64,000 nt of DNA from Holothuria scabra (lineage: Eukaryota; Echinodermata; Holothuroidea; Aspidochirotida; Holothuriidae). The position numbers and the translations under genes were made by a program. This document shows, piece by piece, positions 1 through 12,095 of this stretch (within the stretch, counting starts at the first letter, position 1; each line of letters opens with the position of its first letter). A model generated the notes under the pieces. That model had not been told where the DNA came from. It worked only from the letters and a program-made list of their open reading frames with translations, and did not search any database. The stretch covers positions 7,702,284-7,766,283 of the forward strand of contig CM074190.1 in NCBI GenBank assembly GCA_037179385.1, in the 5' to 3' direction.

Positions 1-889
1 GCTGCACTTTGAACACGAGAAATCGACATAATCATAGAGACCGATGAACAATGTATGTTTGATATGCAAGTGAAAAGAGAACTTTAATGAGGCAAGCGCT
101 CAGAAGGCGCGAAAATTTTGGGGATTTGCAAAGTAAACATGTGGAATTATTGATACAGGTAATCGATCGTTATCGGTAGAGGACAACTTTCATAACAAAA
201 GTACCAGTATAGCATTTTTGCTAGTACCAGGGAGCTCTTACGTAACAGCCTGCTCCCTGCTTGCACCTTACTTTTAACTTTCTGGTCACAAAAAGTGTGT
301 GTGTGTGGGCTTTTACGTCCCCTCCACTCAAAAAAGTGGGGGGTAAGTCCCACGTCCCCGCCAAATTGACGGCCATGATAAGGGGGAGGGGATGTCCCCC
401 TTTTGGAAGTTTTTTTTTTTTTTTGCTGTCTCGAAGGCCCGAGATGCAAAATGGTGCTGTACGGTATTGTTCTTCTTCTTATACTAGAACAATGTGCTGA
501 AAATGTCCTGATTCCATGATTTGAAGACTGCAATTTTTGCAGGAAAGCGCCATACAGTCACCTCTTTTTTCAATGGTCTGCACAGTTCACAGTACTCCAG
601 GTATAGACAAAATATAAGTTGTATGATTTTCAACCTTTGAAGCATTAAGCTAGTTTTTCAGAGTTTCTACATGCAATAAACAAAAAAAGATTTCCCAATA
701 TCTAAGTGTCCATTTTCCCTTTAAATTTTGATATTCTATCTCTATCCTCAAAACCACTGCAAGTAAGTGGATACTCAACCCAATGAATATTCTTTTATAA
801 CAGTTTGTACTGTAGGCCTATGATTGACATTCGCTTCATATTGTGATAGTCTATTCACTGCAAAACTGGAATTCTTGCACTGGAAGATC
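1..889. other. No gene seen
   Basis: Non-coding. It has a G/C-run repeat-like patch at 320-425 and T-runs. The ORFs here are low-complexity or antisense shadows. Confidence 0.6.
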
Positions 890-1130
890 TGATCTTAAAG
901 GGGAATAGCTGATCTTAAAGGGGAAGTTTAAGCAAAAAAATAAATTTTCACATGTGGAAGAAGAACTAAATCTACTTGTATGGTGAAATTTCCATTCACA
1001 TTGGACATTTTATACTCGAGATATCAGGAAATAAAGTTACTAGATTTGTGTTACAAAGTGAAACTGAGGGCAGCAGAGATTATACCACTTTTTCACGTTG
1101 ACAAGAAATGCTTTGTTTCCGTTTGTTTTG
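890..1130. repeat. MITE-like repeat F, left part of a split copy
   Basis: It matches 53284-53510 (AAAGGG.AAG.TTTAAGC, then the GAGATA.CAG.AAAT..AGT region). It starts with a 20-bp tandem duplication (GATCTTAAAGGGGAA twice). The copy resumes at about 2530. Confidence 0.65.
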
Positions 1131-1182
1131 CTTGGTTTTTTGGTTTCGATGTAAAGAGAAACCTATGCATTCATGATGGTGT

Positions 1183-1262
1183 GCGTGTGTATGTATGTGT
1201 GTATGTGCGTGGGTATAGATGTATGTGTGTGGGTGTGTATGTATGTGTGTGTATGTTTGTGA
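1183..1262 (+). repeat. GT-rich microsatellite
   Basis: Imperfect (GT)n with interspersed GTAT words. The His/Thr-rich reverse ORF is an artefact. Confidence 0.8.
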
Positions 1263-2455
1263 CACTTTGCTTGTTTACACGATATCATGAGAAGGGAAGA
1301 TCTGACAATTCTCAAACTTGATACACAAATACCCAATACTGAGAGAAAGAACCCTATTGATTTTGGTGGAGGTCAAAGGTCATCTGGGGTCACAGGGGGT
1401 CAAACCCGGATATCCTTGTTTACACGATATCTCAAGATAGGAAACTTGGATTAATTTCAGACTTGATATGTTGATGCTTTATGATTTTGGTGGACGCCAA
1501 AGGTCATTTCGGGTCACAGGGGGTCAAAGCCCAAAATCCTTGTTTACACGATATCTCAAGATAGGAAACTTGGATTAATTTCAAACTTGACACGTTGATG
1601 TGCCACAGGGGGTCAAACTGTGCTATCCTAATTTACACAATTTCTCATAGCAGGAAACCTGGATTCATTCAAGCCTGATATGTTGATGCGTTATGAGGTG
1701 AGGAAGAACCCTATCTATTTTGGTGAAGGTCAAAGGTCATTTGGGGTCACATTTCTCTTTGTTTACACGATATCTCAGGGTAGGATACTTGGATTGATTT
1801 CAAACTTAATATGTTGATGCGTTATGAGAACCCTATTGATTTTGGTAGAGGGTAAAGGTCATTTGGGGTTACATGGGGGTCAAACTCAGGAAACCTTGTT
1901 AAACGATATCTCAAGGTAGGAAGCTTGGATTGTTTTCAAACTTGGTTTCTTGATAAATTATGATGGGAGGGTGGACCCTTTTTTATTTTGGTAGAGGTCA
2001 AACTTCACATGGGATTATCCAACTAGGCCAAACTTTGAAAACCAAATTTTACTTTGTATTTCAAGGTAGAAAACTGGGATAGAGTTCAAAGTTAGTATGT
2101 GGATGTGTTGTGGTAGGAAGATGGCATCTTCAGTCGTTGGTGAAGTTTGATGGTCATTTGGGGTCACCAAAGGTCAAACTTTGAAAACCTTGTCAAAGGG
2201 ATACCTCGAGTAGTATTTGGATGTTTTATGGTGAGTTGAAAGTACTGTACCTGTTGTTTTTGGTAGAGTCAATGGTCATCTGGTATCACCTGACATTAAA
2301 AAGTCTGAAAACCTTGTTTGCAGAATATCTTAAGGCACAGTATGAAATTTGGCTTTTTGAATATAGAAGTGTTTTGGTTAAAAGAAAAACCAGTTACTTA
2401 CTGGTTGAGTCAAAGGTCACTTTAGGTCACCAGGTGTTACAAGAAATGTAGCGTT
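1263..2455 (+). repeat. Degenerate minisatellite, about nine units
   Basis: Units of mostly 120-146 bp, one shorter (~88), are marked by TTTACACGATATCTCAAG-like words near 1270, 1414, 1538, 1626, 1757, 1897, 2043, 2186 and 2307. They also carry GGTCAAAGGTCA-type words. The array sits inside repeat F. Confidence 0.8.
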
Positions 2456-2529
2456 TTACTGAAAAGAACATGTATGTATCATCGAAACCTCAATGCATTT
2501 TTGCATTCTGTTTTTTTTTTTTTTTTTTC

Positions 2530-2865
2530 AGGCTGTTGTGCTGAACTCTGATGTTGATAGGAATAGTACCAACTCATGGGGACTACAAAGTCTGAATAGT
2601 TCTCATGCCACTTATGCAATCACATTTTGTCAATATGGAACTATTGGGAGGAAAATAGCATGTAAAGTTTAAAGGAAAACAAACATAAATGTGTGAATAT
2701 GATGTCATTTGTGCTTGCTTCCAGTTCACTGCTTGCTGAGAATGTGACAACTTTACCTGCTCATATCTTGAGAACCACACATTGAATTTTAATGCAAATT
2801 TCACCAAAATGCCTAGAATAAGTACCCCTCCAACATTTTTAAACTTGATGTGACCTTAAACCCTT
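2530..2865. repeat. MITE-like repeat F, right part of a split copy
   Basis: It matches 53505-53860, including CTCATGCCAC and the TTTCACCAAAATGC..AGAATAAG region, and ends ACCCTTCTTTT. The ORFs here are not genes. Confidence 0.65.
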
Positions 2866-3289
2866 CTTTTAATCCCCAACCACAAAGCATTCAAGGAAAA
2901 GCTCTTAAGAGAAAACTAATAAATACCTGCCAGCTACAAACCAGTTTACTGTCAACCCTATAAACTTTTGTGAAAGAGTGGTTGAAAATTATGACAACAG
3001 GATTTTCTCTGATTAATGTCCCTTTTCCCTTGAACTTAAGCCAATTTTATCCAGAAAAAACTTCTAGGTTGATCTATAGACTCTGTTTAAACCATTCATC
3101 ATGTGATCCTTATATTCAGGAGACTTTTAGAAGTGGCACATTCCAGAGCAGGCAAGACACTGTAGTACAACTGAAACCACATTAAGTGGCTGCGCTTCTT
3201 TGACTCCTGTGTAAACATGGGACAAAGTATTTAGGTTTGTGGTCGGGTAGTTTGGGACATGGTTAGGGCGCACCAGACAGGCCCCACAC

Positions 3290-3702
3290 AAGTGAGTAGA
3301 TAGATATTTTCGTAATGTTTTGGGAAAATGCTTGAAAGAACTGGGATCTTCAACCATTTCGGTTATTGTGATGTAAGAGGTATTGTGTTGTGAGACACTG
3401 TGAAGAAAACTCACGAATAATAGTTTTTAGCACTGCCCGAATGTGTAGCGGATTTTTTGAATCTTGTCGATTTTTCATGAAATTTTTACTGTTGCTATGA
3501 CGTTTCTTCCTCTTTCTCGCATACTTTTTTTTTTTAAGATTTTGGGCACACCCAGGAATTTTCAGAAACAACATGTCGTTTTCTAAACCTCATGTATCTG
3601 TCCGATTTTTTCAAGATTCCTGCCCAAATTTTAGATTTTGCACAAATATGGGGGTGGGGGAGTCCTGACCCTGCCCCATTGCTTCGTACGCCACTGCGTG
3701 AG
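3290..3702. repeat. Fragment of a transposable element with a hAT-like right end
   Basis: It ends TACGCCACTG at 3691-3696. Inside, AATGCTTGAAAGAA and ACCATTTCGG match 57140-57180 in the CATAGG copy. No left end or ORF was found. Confidence 0.5.
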
Positions 3703-6700
3703 TCATAATAACGTCGATAGCAAACATTTCTAATCGATAACAGCACGGTACTATGAAGGTGTGCAAGGTAGTATAGGCCCCTACTGGAACTTAAAAATTC
3801 ATTTTCATGCCTTTTATAGGAATTTTTGAATACAAGGATTTTACTGATCTCTTCGAAAATACCGATTCCTGTGTATTTTAATTTCAATCAAACTTAAAAG
3901 AATGACTTTGAGAATGGACTGAATGGTATCGACGTGGAATACAAATGTCTTATTGGGCATTGACCACAAAAACTTTTTCACAGTTTGGGGATTAATTTAT
4001 CTTATTCAGAGTTAGGGTAATTGGACAGTAACACTGTTTCCAGACTCTATGACAACATTAATATCCAAGCTTTTGATTGACACGTCAGGGAGGAGTTTTG
4101 AATGAAAATAAATATCCCGACCGCTTTTCTGAGGATTCTATCCCTTAGCCGCCTACTCGTTATGGCCTACTTCATATAAGCAACTTGTGCATGTAAATGG
4201 CCAATTGAAACCTCGAATCAGTGTCACACCTTTATGAACACCTTGTTTCACTTGGGCTGTTAAAATCTTCTTCGTCTTAGCTTCTATTATCACTTGTAAA
4301 GCCAATGAGTTTACACCTCAAACTCCACCAATTTATCCCACCTTCTCTGGTCGCTTTATTTTGTTTCATTTTTGTGCTCTCCTTTATTTTCCAACACCAT
4401 CCATCGCGTCCCCAAAATGTATGTAGGAGCACTCTCCTGCCCCCCCCCCCCTTTCGCTGGCTACGCCACTGGGCACCTTCACCATGTCATTTAAATCGGT
4501 CTTTAGTCCAGAGGTTGATTTAAGGTGATTCTTTACCAGCTCATATCGGAAGAAACATCCCGGCGCCCTTCTCTAGTGATAAAAAATGACTGGGTTGCCA
4601 ACTTGTTTAATAAAATTAACACATAAGCATGCCTGTGGCCCTGACAACCTACCAAATATTTGCGTAAAGATTTGTGTTCAATAATTAGCACCAGAGGATT
4701 GGAGAAATGCAACTGTAGTTACCATCTTCAAAAAAGTAACGTCTACTTGAGTGAATGAAACCACTCGGCGTCCTGTTTCTCTACACCTCACCTATGGAAC
4801 ATACACCTCTTGGACCACTTAGATCCTAATGAAAAATCTTATTAATCTAAATCATGGCTTTGGTTTCTCTTTTGAGACCAATTTACCATAAGCGTAGGGG
4901 GGGGGGATAATTTTTTAAGGGGGCAAGAGCAATTTTTGCCCAAATAATGGCATCATTTATCATGTTTTGCCCGAATGGACCTTCTGTTTTGCCCAAATTG
5001 GAGGTAGATGCAGTGGCGGAGCTGCCATATGGTCGAGGGGTGACCGCCCCCCTGACGGACCAAAATCGTCTGTCGACGCCCTTTTTAGGTTTTTAACATA
5101 CTTTACTCTTGCACCATTATTTACAGAAGACATACTTTATAGCGTTGTTTCATCTTTAGTCATCTTCTTTAATTAGGGATAGGTTTTGCCGAAACGTATC
5201 TTCATGCTTTATACGCACTAATGAATGTGTTGCATTAATTGCTTCCACACCATGTGTACCTACAAAATACACAGAGTGACATTAAATTCACCCTCCCGGT
5301 CAATTAAAGATGTTGCAAAGAGCGCAACAATATTGTAGGGCAAATAGCCCTCTTGTTGTGGCGGATAATCGTCAACATAGACATTAAAAAGAGTTTATAA
5401 AGATACCTAAATAGTTTCCACAAATTTTTCAAAATCATTTGAAGAGAACATTCAGGTTAAAATAAAGTAAAATAAAACTGTTATGGTAATGGTTTAAGAG
5501 TTTTAATGAGAGGTTTCCATTTTGCTTTTCTTCAAGTGACCATTCTTATGATAAATGATTAATTTCCTTAACTTTCCTCCCTGTAAGATTTCTTGCTATT
5601 TATATCTAGCAGGTTTAATCTTTAGCTTCACAAAGTAGCCAATTATTACATTAAAATCTTAAATCGAGACCTGACAATAACACAAAATATAATGACCGCC
5701 TTGATACTAGAATGTGAAAGGGAGTAATAGAAACATGGGCGTCAGCGGGTAGGGGGCAAGGGGGAATTTGTCCTCCCCTGGAAAATAAAAAACCTGAAAA
5801 AGAAGAAAACGTAAAGCAAAAGGCGAGGAAAAATTAACATCAACATTTCTTAACAGTTTTCCCTGTTTATATGCGGTAAATAGGCTTTAGAAATGCCATT
5901 CCCAGCGATCTGAGAGGCATTTTGGGCCAAAGTTTTCTTGCCCCCCCCCCCCCGAAATATCGACAAAGGTGTTTCGATTAAGAAGTAATATAGCAACACA
6001 TTGTACCCTTTTAAAACGTTACACCTGGAGGCACCGTGTTGAAATATTTTATATCTTTTTGAAGGCTGGCATTTTGGTTCCAAGGAGGGAAACAATCCCC
6101 CGATATCTCTTAGCTGTAGCAGACGACCAGAATCATTGTCCCTCTGTCAAATCTCTATTAGTTCAGAGGAGTTTCAGGAATTGGTTAATACGTGGCTCAT
6201 AAGTGACTACTAAGTACCTAATACAAAAGAAGAACGGAGCGAGCAATCTCCATCTCTTCCAGCTCCCTGTTCCATGTTTCAAATTTCCTCAATTCACAGA
6301 GCTGCAAGAAAATTGATAGACTGCGGTATGTCATATGTATAAAGTCCAGGTACTAGCGGTTCCCTTTACAGGGCCAAGTACGGCCTCACTGATCTCAAGG
6401 CGGAAGATAAACCTATACCTATTTTCATGGTTCCACCTTTTCTTTGCGTTTTGGGGGTCAGGAAGTTACTTCGGCTTATCGAGGAACCTATGCCAGAGTG
6501 AACGAGGATGAATACCGGAGACCTTCGCCGGTGTTGATCTGGCCCCTTTTCCACAAATGGAAACTTAATTTTTGCTGATAAACTTCCCCTCTAACAAAGG
6601 GTTAATGAATTATATAGTTCAATATTGGTGGAATTTTTCTTCCAAAGCTCAGTGACTATTCTTAGTGTTTGTGTGCAGCTGTAACATTTTTCAGTTAGAG

Positions 6701-9700
6701 AACGTGATACAAGGCGACACAACAAGGAATCATGGGCGGTATGGGATAATATCCCCCAGCATTTGACTAGGAGGGATCCCAACTGTTACAATAACAAACA
6801 GAATATTTAAAGTTTTCATATGTTAATCTGCCATGCTATAAGTGTCTCACTTGACAATTGTCGTTCAAACGTATGGGAAAATTTGAACATGTAGGAATCT
6901 TTTATCATAACCAGATAACTGTATGAGATTTATCAGTAATGTGAATCGATTTCTTAAAATGACTGAAGGTGCGAAGTTACTCCTTACTAGACCTAGACCT
7001 GCAACCTCCAAATCTGAGACACCTTAAGATTTACATTTTCATAGATTTGTACCTTAAAGGGGGGGGGGGGGCAAACATGTGGCATATGCAGGCAAATACA
7101 AATGTTACCAAATCTAGTAGGCAGGGTCACGTGTGATCCCTGGTATCATCTCGAAACACTGGCAAAGGAGTTTTGAAAAACGACTGATCGCTTATTGCAG
7201 ATAAATTATTCACATTTTTTCTTAGGCTAAGTAACTAATGCTCTCTATGAAATTAAAACCAAACGAAGCGTAGGCCTATTGCCGTTTTAACTACATTATC
7301 GAAAAAAGAGGAAGCTACATTGCAGAAATTTGGAATTGTATGAGATTGAAATATTCGGTTTCCCTATAAGAAAAAAGAATTGAAACGAAATTGTAAAATT
7401 AAAGGTTTTTATTGAATAATCTGCCTTTCTTGTAAGGAGGAGTTATTAAGGCGGTCTATTGACTGTTCCAGTCGACGTCTCTGTTGCGTACAGAATTAGA
7501 AATTTCGTTCGGGGAAGGCCAGCCTCCATCAGAAGGACGCTAAAATACAGGGCTAATGATTTGTATTAGGTCCAATGTTTGTCGCCGGATCGCGGAAAAT
7601 GGAATTGGCAATTCTCTGTCAGGTTTCACGGAATCAAGCAAGCAATTTTCTTGCTGTGTATTCGTGTAAAACCATATCAAAATGTATCAAAGCCGAAAAT
7701 ATATAAATGTCTCTTAAGTCGCGGTCACACTGCAGCGAATTGAATTTTTATTGACATCTTGTCAATTTCTGGTTGAAAAGAGACAAACATTTGTCAACAA
7801 CAGGTCAATGAAACTAAAATTTTCACGTGGCGTCACACCACAACCGATAAAAGTGTCTGCCGATGTGACCTCATGAAATAAGTAGTATAAATTAAATTTT
7901 GGTAGTCCTGTGAAACAAATCATATATTATTATTAACACAGTTTGCAGTTTGAAAAAATTCTGGATTCTTTTCCGATCAAAGATGAAGAAGATTTAATTA
8001 GAATTTACAAAAATCGGATGGGAATCCGTTCCGAATTTGTTGTATAGTGACAGCGACTTTATGGTAACCATTCTTTCGATATATTGTCAAAAGCCTTCAA
8101 AATTACGATCCAATATTACTGAACGAAGATTGGCAGAAATTGTTCTGGTTTCAGTTACTTTTGTGTTTAGATGTACGCCATACATGCTCATGCCATATGG
8201 TGGTATCAAAACAGAAATTGACAGAATGTGGCAATGCCGGATACGGAATTTTACACTGGAGTTTGGAAAGTTGATCCGGAATTTGGAAAGCAAAAAGTCG
8301 GTAGCTCTGTATTTGCCAATTGCATTAGTGTTTATTATCTGTTTCAATAATGGATTTTTTACAGTTAATCTGAAGAAGTGGCCCTGGGGTTATGCCCGAA
8401 ACCTTGAGGCTCACGGTGAGAGTTGGCACATATAGGTAGGCTTGTGCACACACCCATAGAGCATAAGCTACGTAAAAACAATTATGACTGAATTGGTTTC
8501 TCTTATCATCGAAACCAAAAATGCCAGGTGGATAAACCCTGATAAAAGGGGTACGAGAAGGTTGATAATATTTCACACTTTAAGTAGGTGACAATGAGAG
8601 GGATAGTTTTTGACAGAATCCATAGTGAAAAGAGACAACGTATGTGTCCACGCTGCCAGCGGTCGTTGTGGCATCTGACAAAATAGAACAAAAAGTTACA
8701 GGTGTGCATGTAGTTCTTTACATTGGGGTTTGACTAAACAAGTCAAAACGAAAAACAAATGAGCGAGTAAAAACAAACCCTAAAGATAATAAAGAGTATT
8801 ATTGTTCTATAGGTAACCCTTATACTTCTTCTACGTATTATACATTGAATAAAAAAAATGTCAAATAAAGACATTCTAATAAACCGATCCAGTAAGAAAC
8901 ATTTCACATATTTCAAGGGGTACTCATGAAATGTTTAGAAATACTCGGGTACAGTAAAATTAAATTGGAGTGAGTGACTGCGGGTTCTCTTTAAAGTACA
9001 GTTTCGTTATTGCAAAGAGAGCGACGTATACTGCTTATTAAAGTTCAAAGTCAACTGTTTTGTTTGCAATGTGTAGGCTATCGACCTGTACTGAAGTAAG
9101 TTGGTATTGTGCATTATAGGGAAGTAATGCAATGTAGGTGGGCCTAGTGTAATTTGTGACCGTTCATTGCAGGCTAAAGCGCTAAACATGAAATATTCTA
9201 ATCATTTTGCAGGTAATGTATTGTACATTTTTAAAACAGTTGATTTGATGTAAAATACTCCCAATATTATTTTAATAAAAAAAACCGGATTTCTATTCGT
9301 GGTGATGAGTTTTTACTTAAGACCTACCTGTAACTCAGTCCAACTAACTACCGGTACTGAAGTTGGCAAATTAGCCTGGGTTCAGTGCAGTTTGCGTATT
9401 TTCTGTGACTTGTTTTGTTTCACCTTAGAAATAAATATGTTCTTAATAGCTCTATGGTTTCACCACGGACTCGAGCTCCTGATCCAGACATGGTCTGGCG
9501 TATTTACTTTCAATTCGTTTTATTGTCACAGTGATTCAAAATAAAACTCTTTTTACTTATTTTATAAAAGGTCTCAAGGTAGGATGACTTTACAATAAGA
9601 TCATGTTGAGCAGCTGCTGCTGCAAACCAAGTATGGGACGAGTTCTGTTGCCCTTTAAGATAGTAAATATTAAAATGTTCAAACCGTGACACACCCATTA

Positions 9701-10998
9701 TCAAATATTGAACTTTTCAAATGCATTAAAGGCATATTCTGGAGACAAAATTGGTAAATTTTCTCTTTCAGAAGGTGAAAACGGCATCTCGATAGCTTAT
9801 AGCGTTCAGAAGATACAAATTTTTAAAGAAATGCAAATTTTTCTTATGATTTGATGCATCATGGGAAATCTGTGATGTCATCGTGGCACAATAATTTAAC
9901 ATTGCATTCAATTTATTTATAATTACGATGCCGCTGCAGGCAGTATTAAGCAATTTTGTTGGTTGTACTCTATGTATGGTAAAGGGTAATGCTAGATCTA
10001 CAGGAAAAGATATAGAAACATTCCAACAGTATCAAATTTCAAGGACAAACAGGATGTTCAATTAAAAAGAAAAACAAAAGGAATTTGAAGCAATGTGCCC
10101 ACATTACATAAATCTTTGTGTCTTTGTTGAAAAGCAGAGGTATTTTTTAACTAAAATAACCAATCTTTAAAGTAAGATATCTTGAGTTAGGACAATGGTA
10201 TTGTGATAGGGTTTGGGGGACATGGTGTGGACTATTTTTGTTTTTCTTACAAGACAGAGGAGAAAACCCACCAGAACATGCCTTTAAAGCAAAATCGCAA
10301 AGTGGAAATGAAACAGAAATCAACCCCACCGGAAATGATATATTACCTCCACCCCCCCAATCCGACAGCAGGGCTAGAATTGATTTATAGTTGATTGAGA
10401 AGATAAATTATTGTGTATAAAAGTGGTTTTGAGTGGGGGAATAACTTTGCAGCTCAAACATTGAAGCTGCTATGGAAAGTCAAATAGCTGTCGGGTGGTA
10501 GGCACAAAGGTACACGAAAACTCTCCACATTTTCAAGAAAAAGCTTTTCACTGCATGATAAAAAGTCATTACTCATGGTTTTCCGTCTAAGCTACTTAAA
10601 AACGGCATTAAATTTTAAAAGGGGGGGGTGCATATTTTTTCCTTTTACACCCCAACCCCAGGTCGGCAAAACTCTAGAGAAGTGCCCACAAATTCGGTAC
10701 CCTGGCTAGGAACCCGCTATCTAAGACTCGTGGAGGTATTATGGTATACAGCCGACGTATGCTTTTTGGTAACTTTTAAGTGGTGCTAGAAATTTGAGAT
10801 TTCAGGTAATCATCTCAACACATGTACTTGTGGCACGAAGGCACTTACACCTCAAAACACTTTTCACTATCCTTCATAAACATTATTGAAAAACTACCAC
10901 AGGTAAATTTTTTATAAGTTGTCTTCCTCTCAAACTTAAATACAATGGAATATGGTGAATGAAAGTTTGTCATGAATTTGAACGAAATTAGTTAGTAA
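3703..10998. other. Upstream intergenic stretch, no supported gene
   Basis: A mix of unique-looking and repeat-derived DNA with G/C homopolymers (5941-5953, 7061-7071, 10620-10628). 7715-8435 has a CGGTCACACTGC terminus-like word and a 132-codon frame that might be a worn transposase fragment, but no diagnostic motif was seen. The promoter of the FYVE gene should lie at its right end or further left, and I cannot place it. Confidence 0.5.
4430..4471. repeat. hAT-like right end (GGCTACGCCACTG) after a C-run
   Basis: Terminus only; the other end is not recognised. Nearby 4896-5100 and 5735-6100 hold further G/C-run repeat fragments, including a left-end-like CAGTGGCGGAG at 5010. Confidence 0.4.
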
Positions 10999-11140
10999 GA
11001 TGGAGTTTATTCGGTTTCCAACACGCTGGTTCAATTTGAACGAAGAATATACTGGAATAGAATGTAAAGTTTGTTTACATTATAGAAATTTACACCTAAA
11101 ACATTTGACTTTTCTGCTACTTAGATTCCAGTTAATAGTA

Positions 11141-12095
11141 ATGGCTGAATCTCTGAAAAGGGTTTCGCCTTTCAGACGTTTTAAGACTCGTCGATTAAGT
11201 TTGAGAATCCCAAACAAAAGACTTGCAGCCACAAGAGCAGAACAACGAGGGGGGAGGCACAGTGATGGAGATGAGGAGGAGGTTAAGGAGGATGGGGATA
11301 CCCCAAAGAGTGGGGGTGGGTTGAGCGTAAAAAGAACAGAGCTATCGGCAGCAATAACAGAAGATAAGGAGAGTGACAGAGAGATTACAAAGACAACAAA
11401 AAATCCTGACAGAAGGAAACACAAAGATGAAAATACTTTATTTGAAAATAAAAACGAAGATGACATTGCTAAACAAAGAAGAAATGCTGACCAAAGTAGC
11501 ATGTCTGAACATGAAGGAACGATGGGCTCTTTTGAAGCGAAAAACCCTAAGACTATTGTGACTTCAAGCAAGGATACGCCAGTCTCCACATCAGTGTCCA
11601 TTTCTAGTTCAGGGAGTAAACCCTTTCCCAATTACCATTCGAATGAAGGAGATAACAACTCACCAAGCAAATCGATTACTGAAGCAGCTTCAAATTTAAA
11701 GCGCCGTTTAAGTTATCGCAGGTCTCGTAAAAGTAATGAAACAGAGAAATCCACAAAAATTTCTGCGGAATCATCAGTTGATCAAGTGATATCGGAAGAA
11801 CCCCACTCCGAGCATTTGAAAGAACCATCTCATATCCGAAAAACTCCAACATGTTCAAACAATCAAGAAATCAGTCTTGATGAGAGTAACACTGAAATAG
11901 ATATGGGGTTGAGCAGAGACAAATCGGTTAAGGAATCAGTTGCCAAAGGAAGGGAACCAATACCGTCAACACCAACGACAAAAGACCAATGGCGTAAAGT
12001 GGGCGCCTTTGTGAGAAGTGGGAGTAAACGCCTTTCGAGTTCAATCAGGTCAAAGGTATCCATGAAAGATCGAACCCATTCTGAAGGAAAGTATG
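11141..12095 (+). CDS. Exon 1: disordered, basic/Ser-rich N-terminus (residues 1-319)
   Basis: This exon opens at an ATG with G at -3 and G at +4 and ends before a GTAAGC donor, in phase 1. The same frame is open back to an ATG at 11000, in a good context and preceded by an in-frame TGA at 10979, so 11000 is an alternative start that adds 47 residues. I prefer 11141. The extra 47 residues are hydrophobic and unlike the rest, and an acceptor-like pyrimidine tract ending in TTAG lies at about 11103-11124, so a 5'UTR intron may end there. The protein is rich in S, K, E and R, with RRLS and KRRLS patches that resemble basophilic kinase sites. No folded domain was recognised. A 183-codon reverse-strand ORF here is a shadow. 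Confidence 0.8.

Noticed and set aside
1263..2455. CRISPR-like array
   Set aside because: Repeats are long and degenerate with no constant-repeat/variable-spacer pattern, and the context is eukaryotic.
8037..8435. Possible PIF/Harbinger transposase fragment
   Set aside because: Some hydrophobic and charged spacing is suggestive and a GGTCACAC word lies nearby, but no catalytic motif or clear terminal repeat pair is visible.
11080..11631. 183-codon reverse-strand ORF
   Set aside because: It is the antisense shadow of exon 1, is Ser/Leu-rich from the complement, and has no motif.
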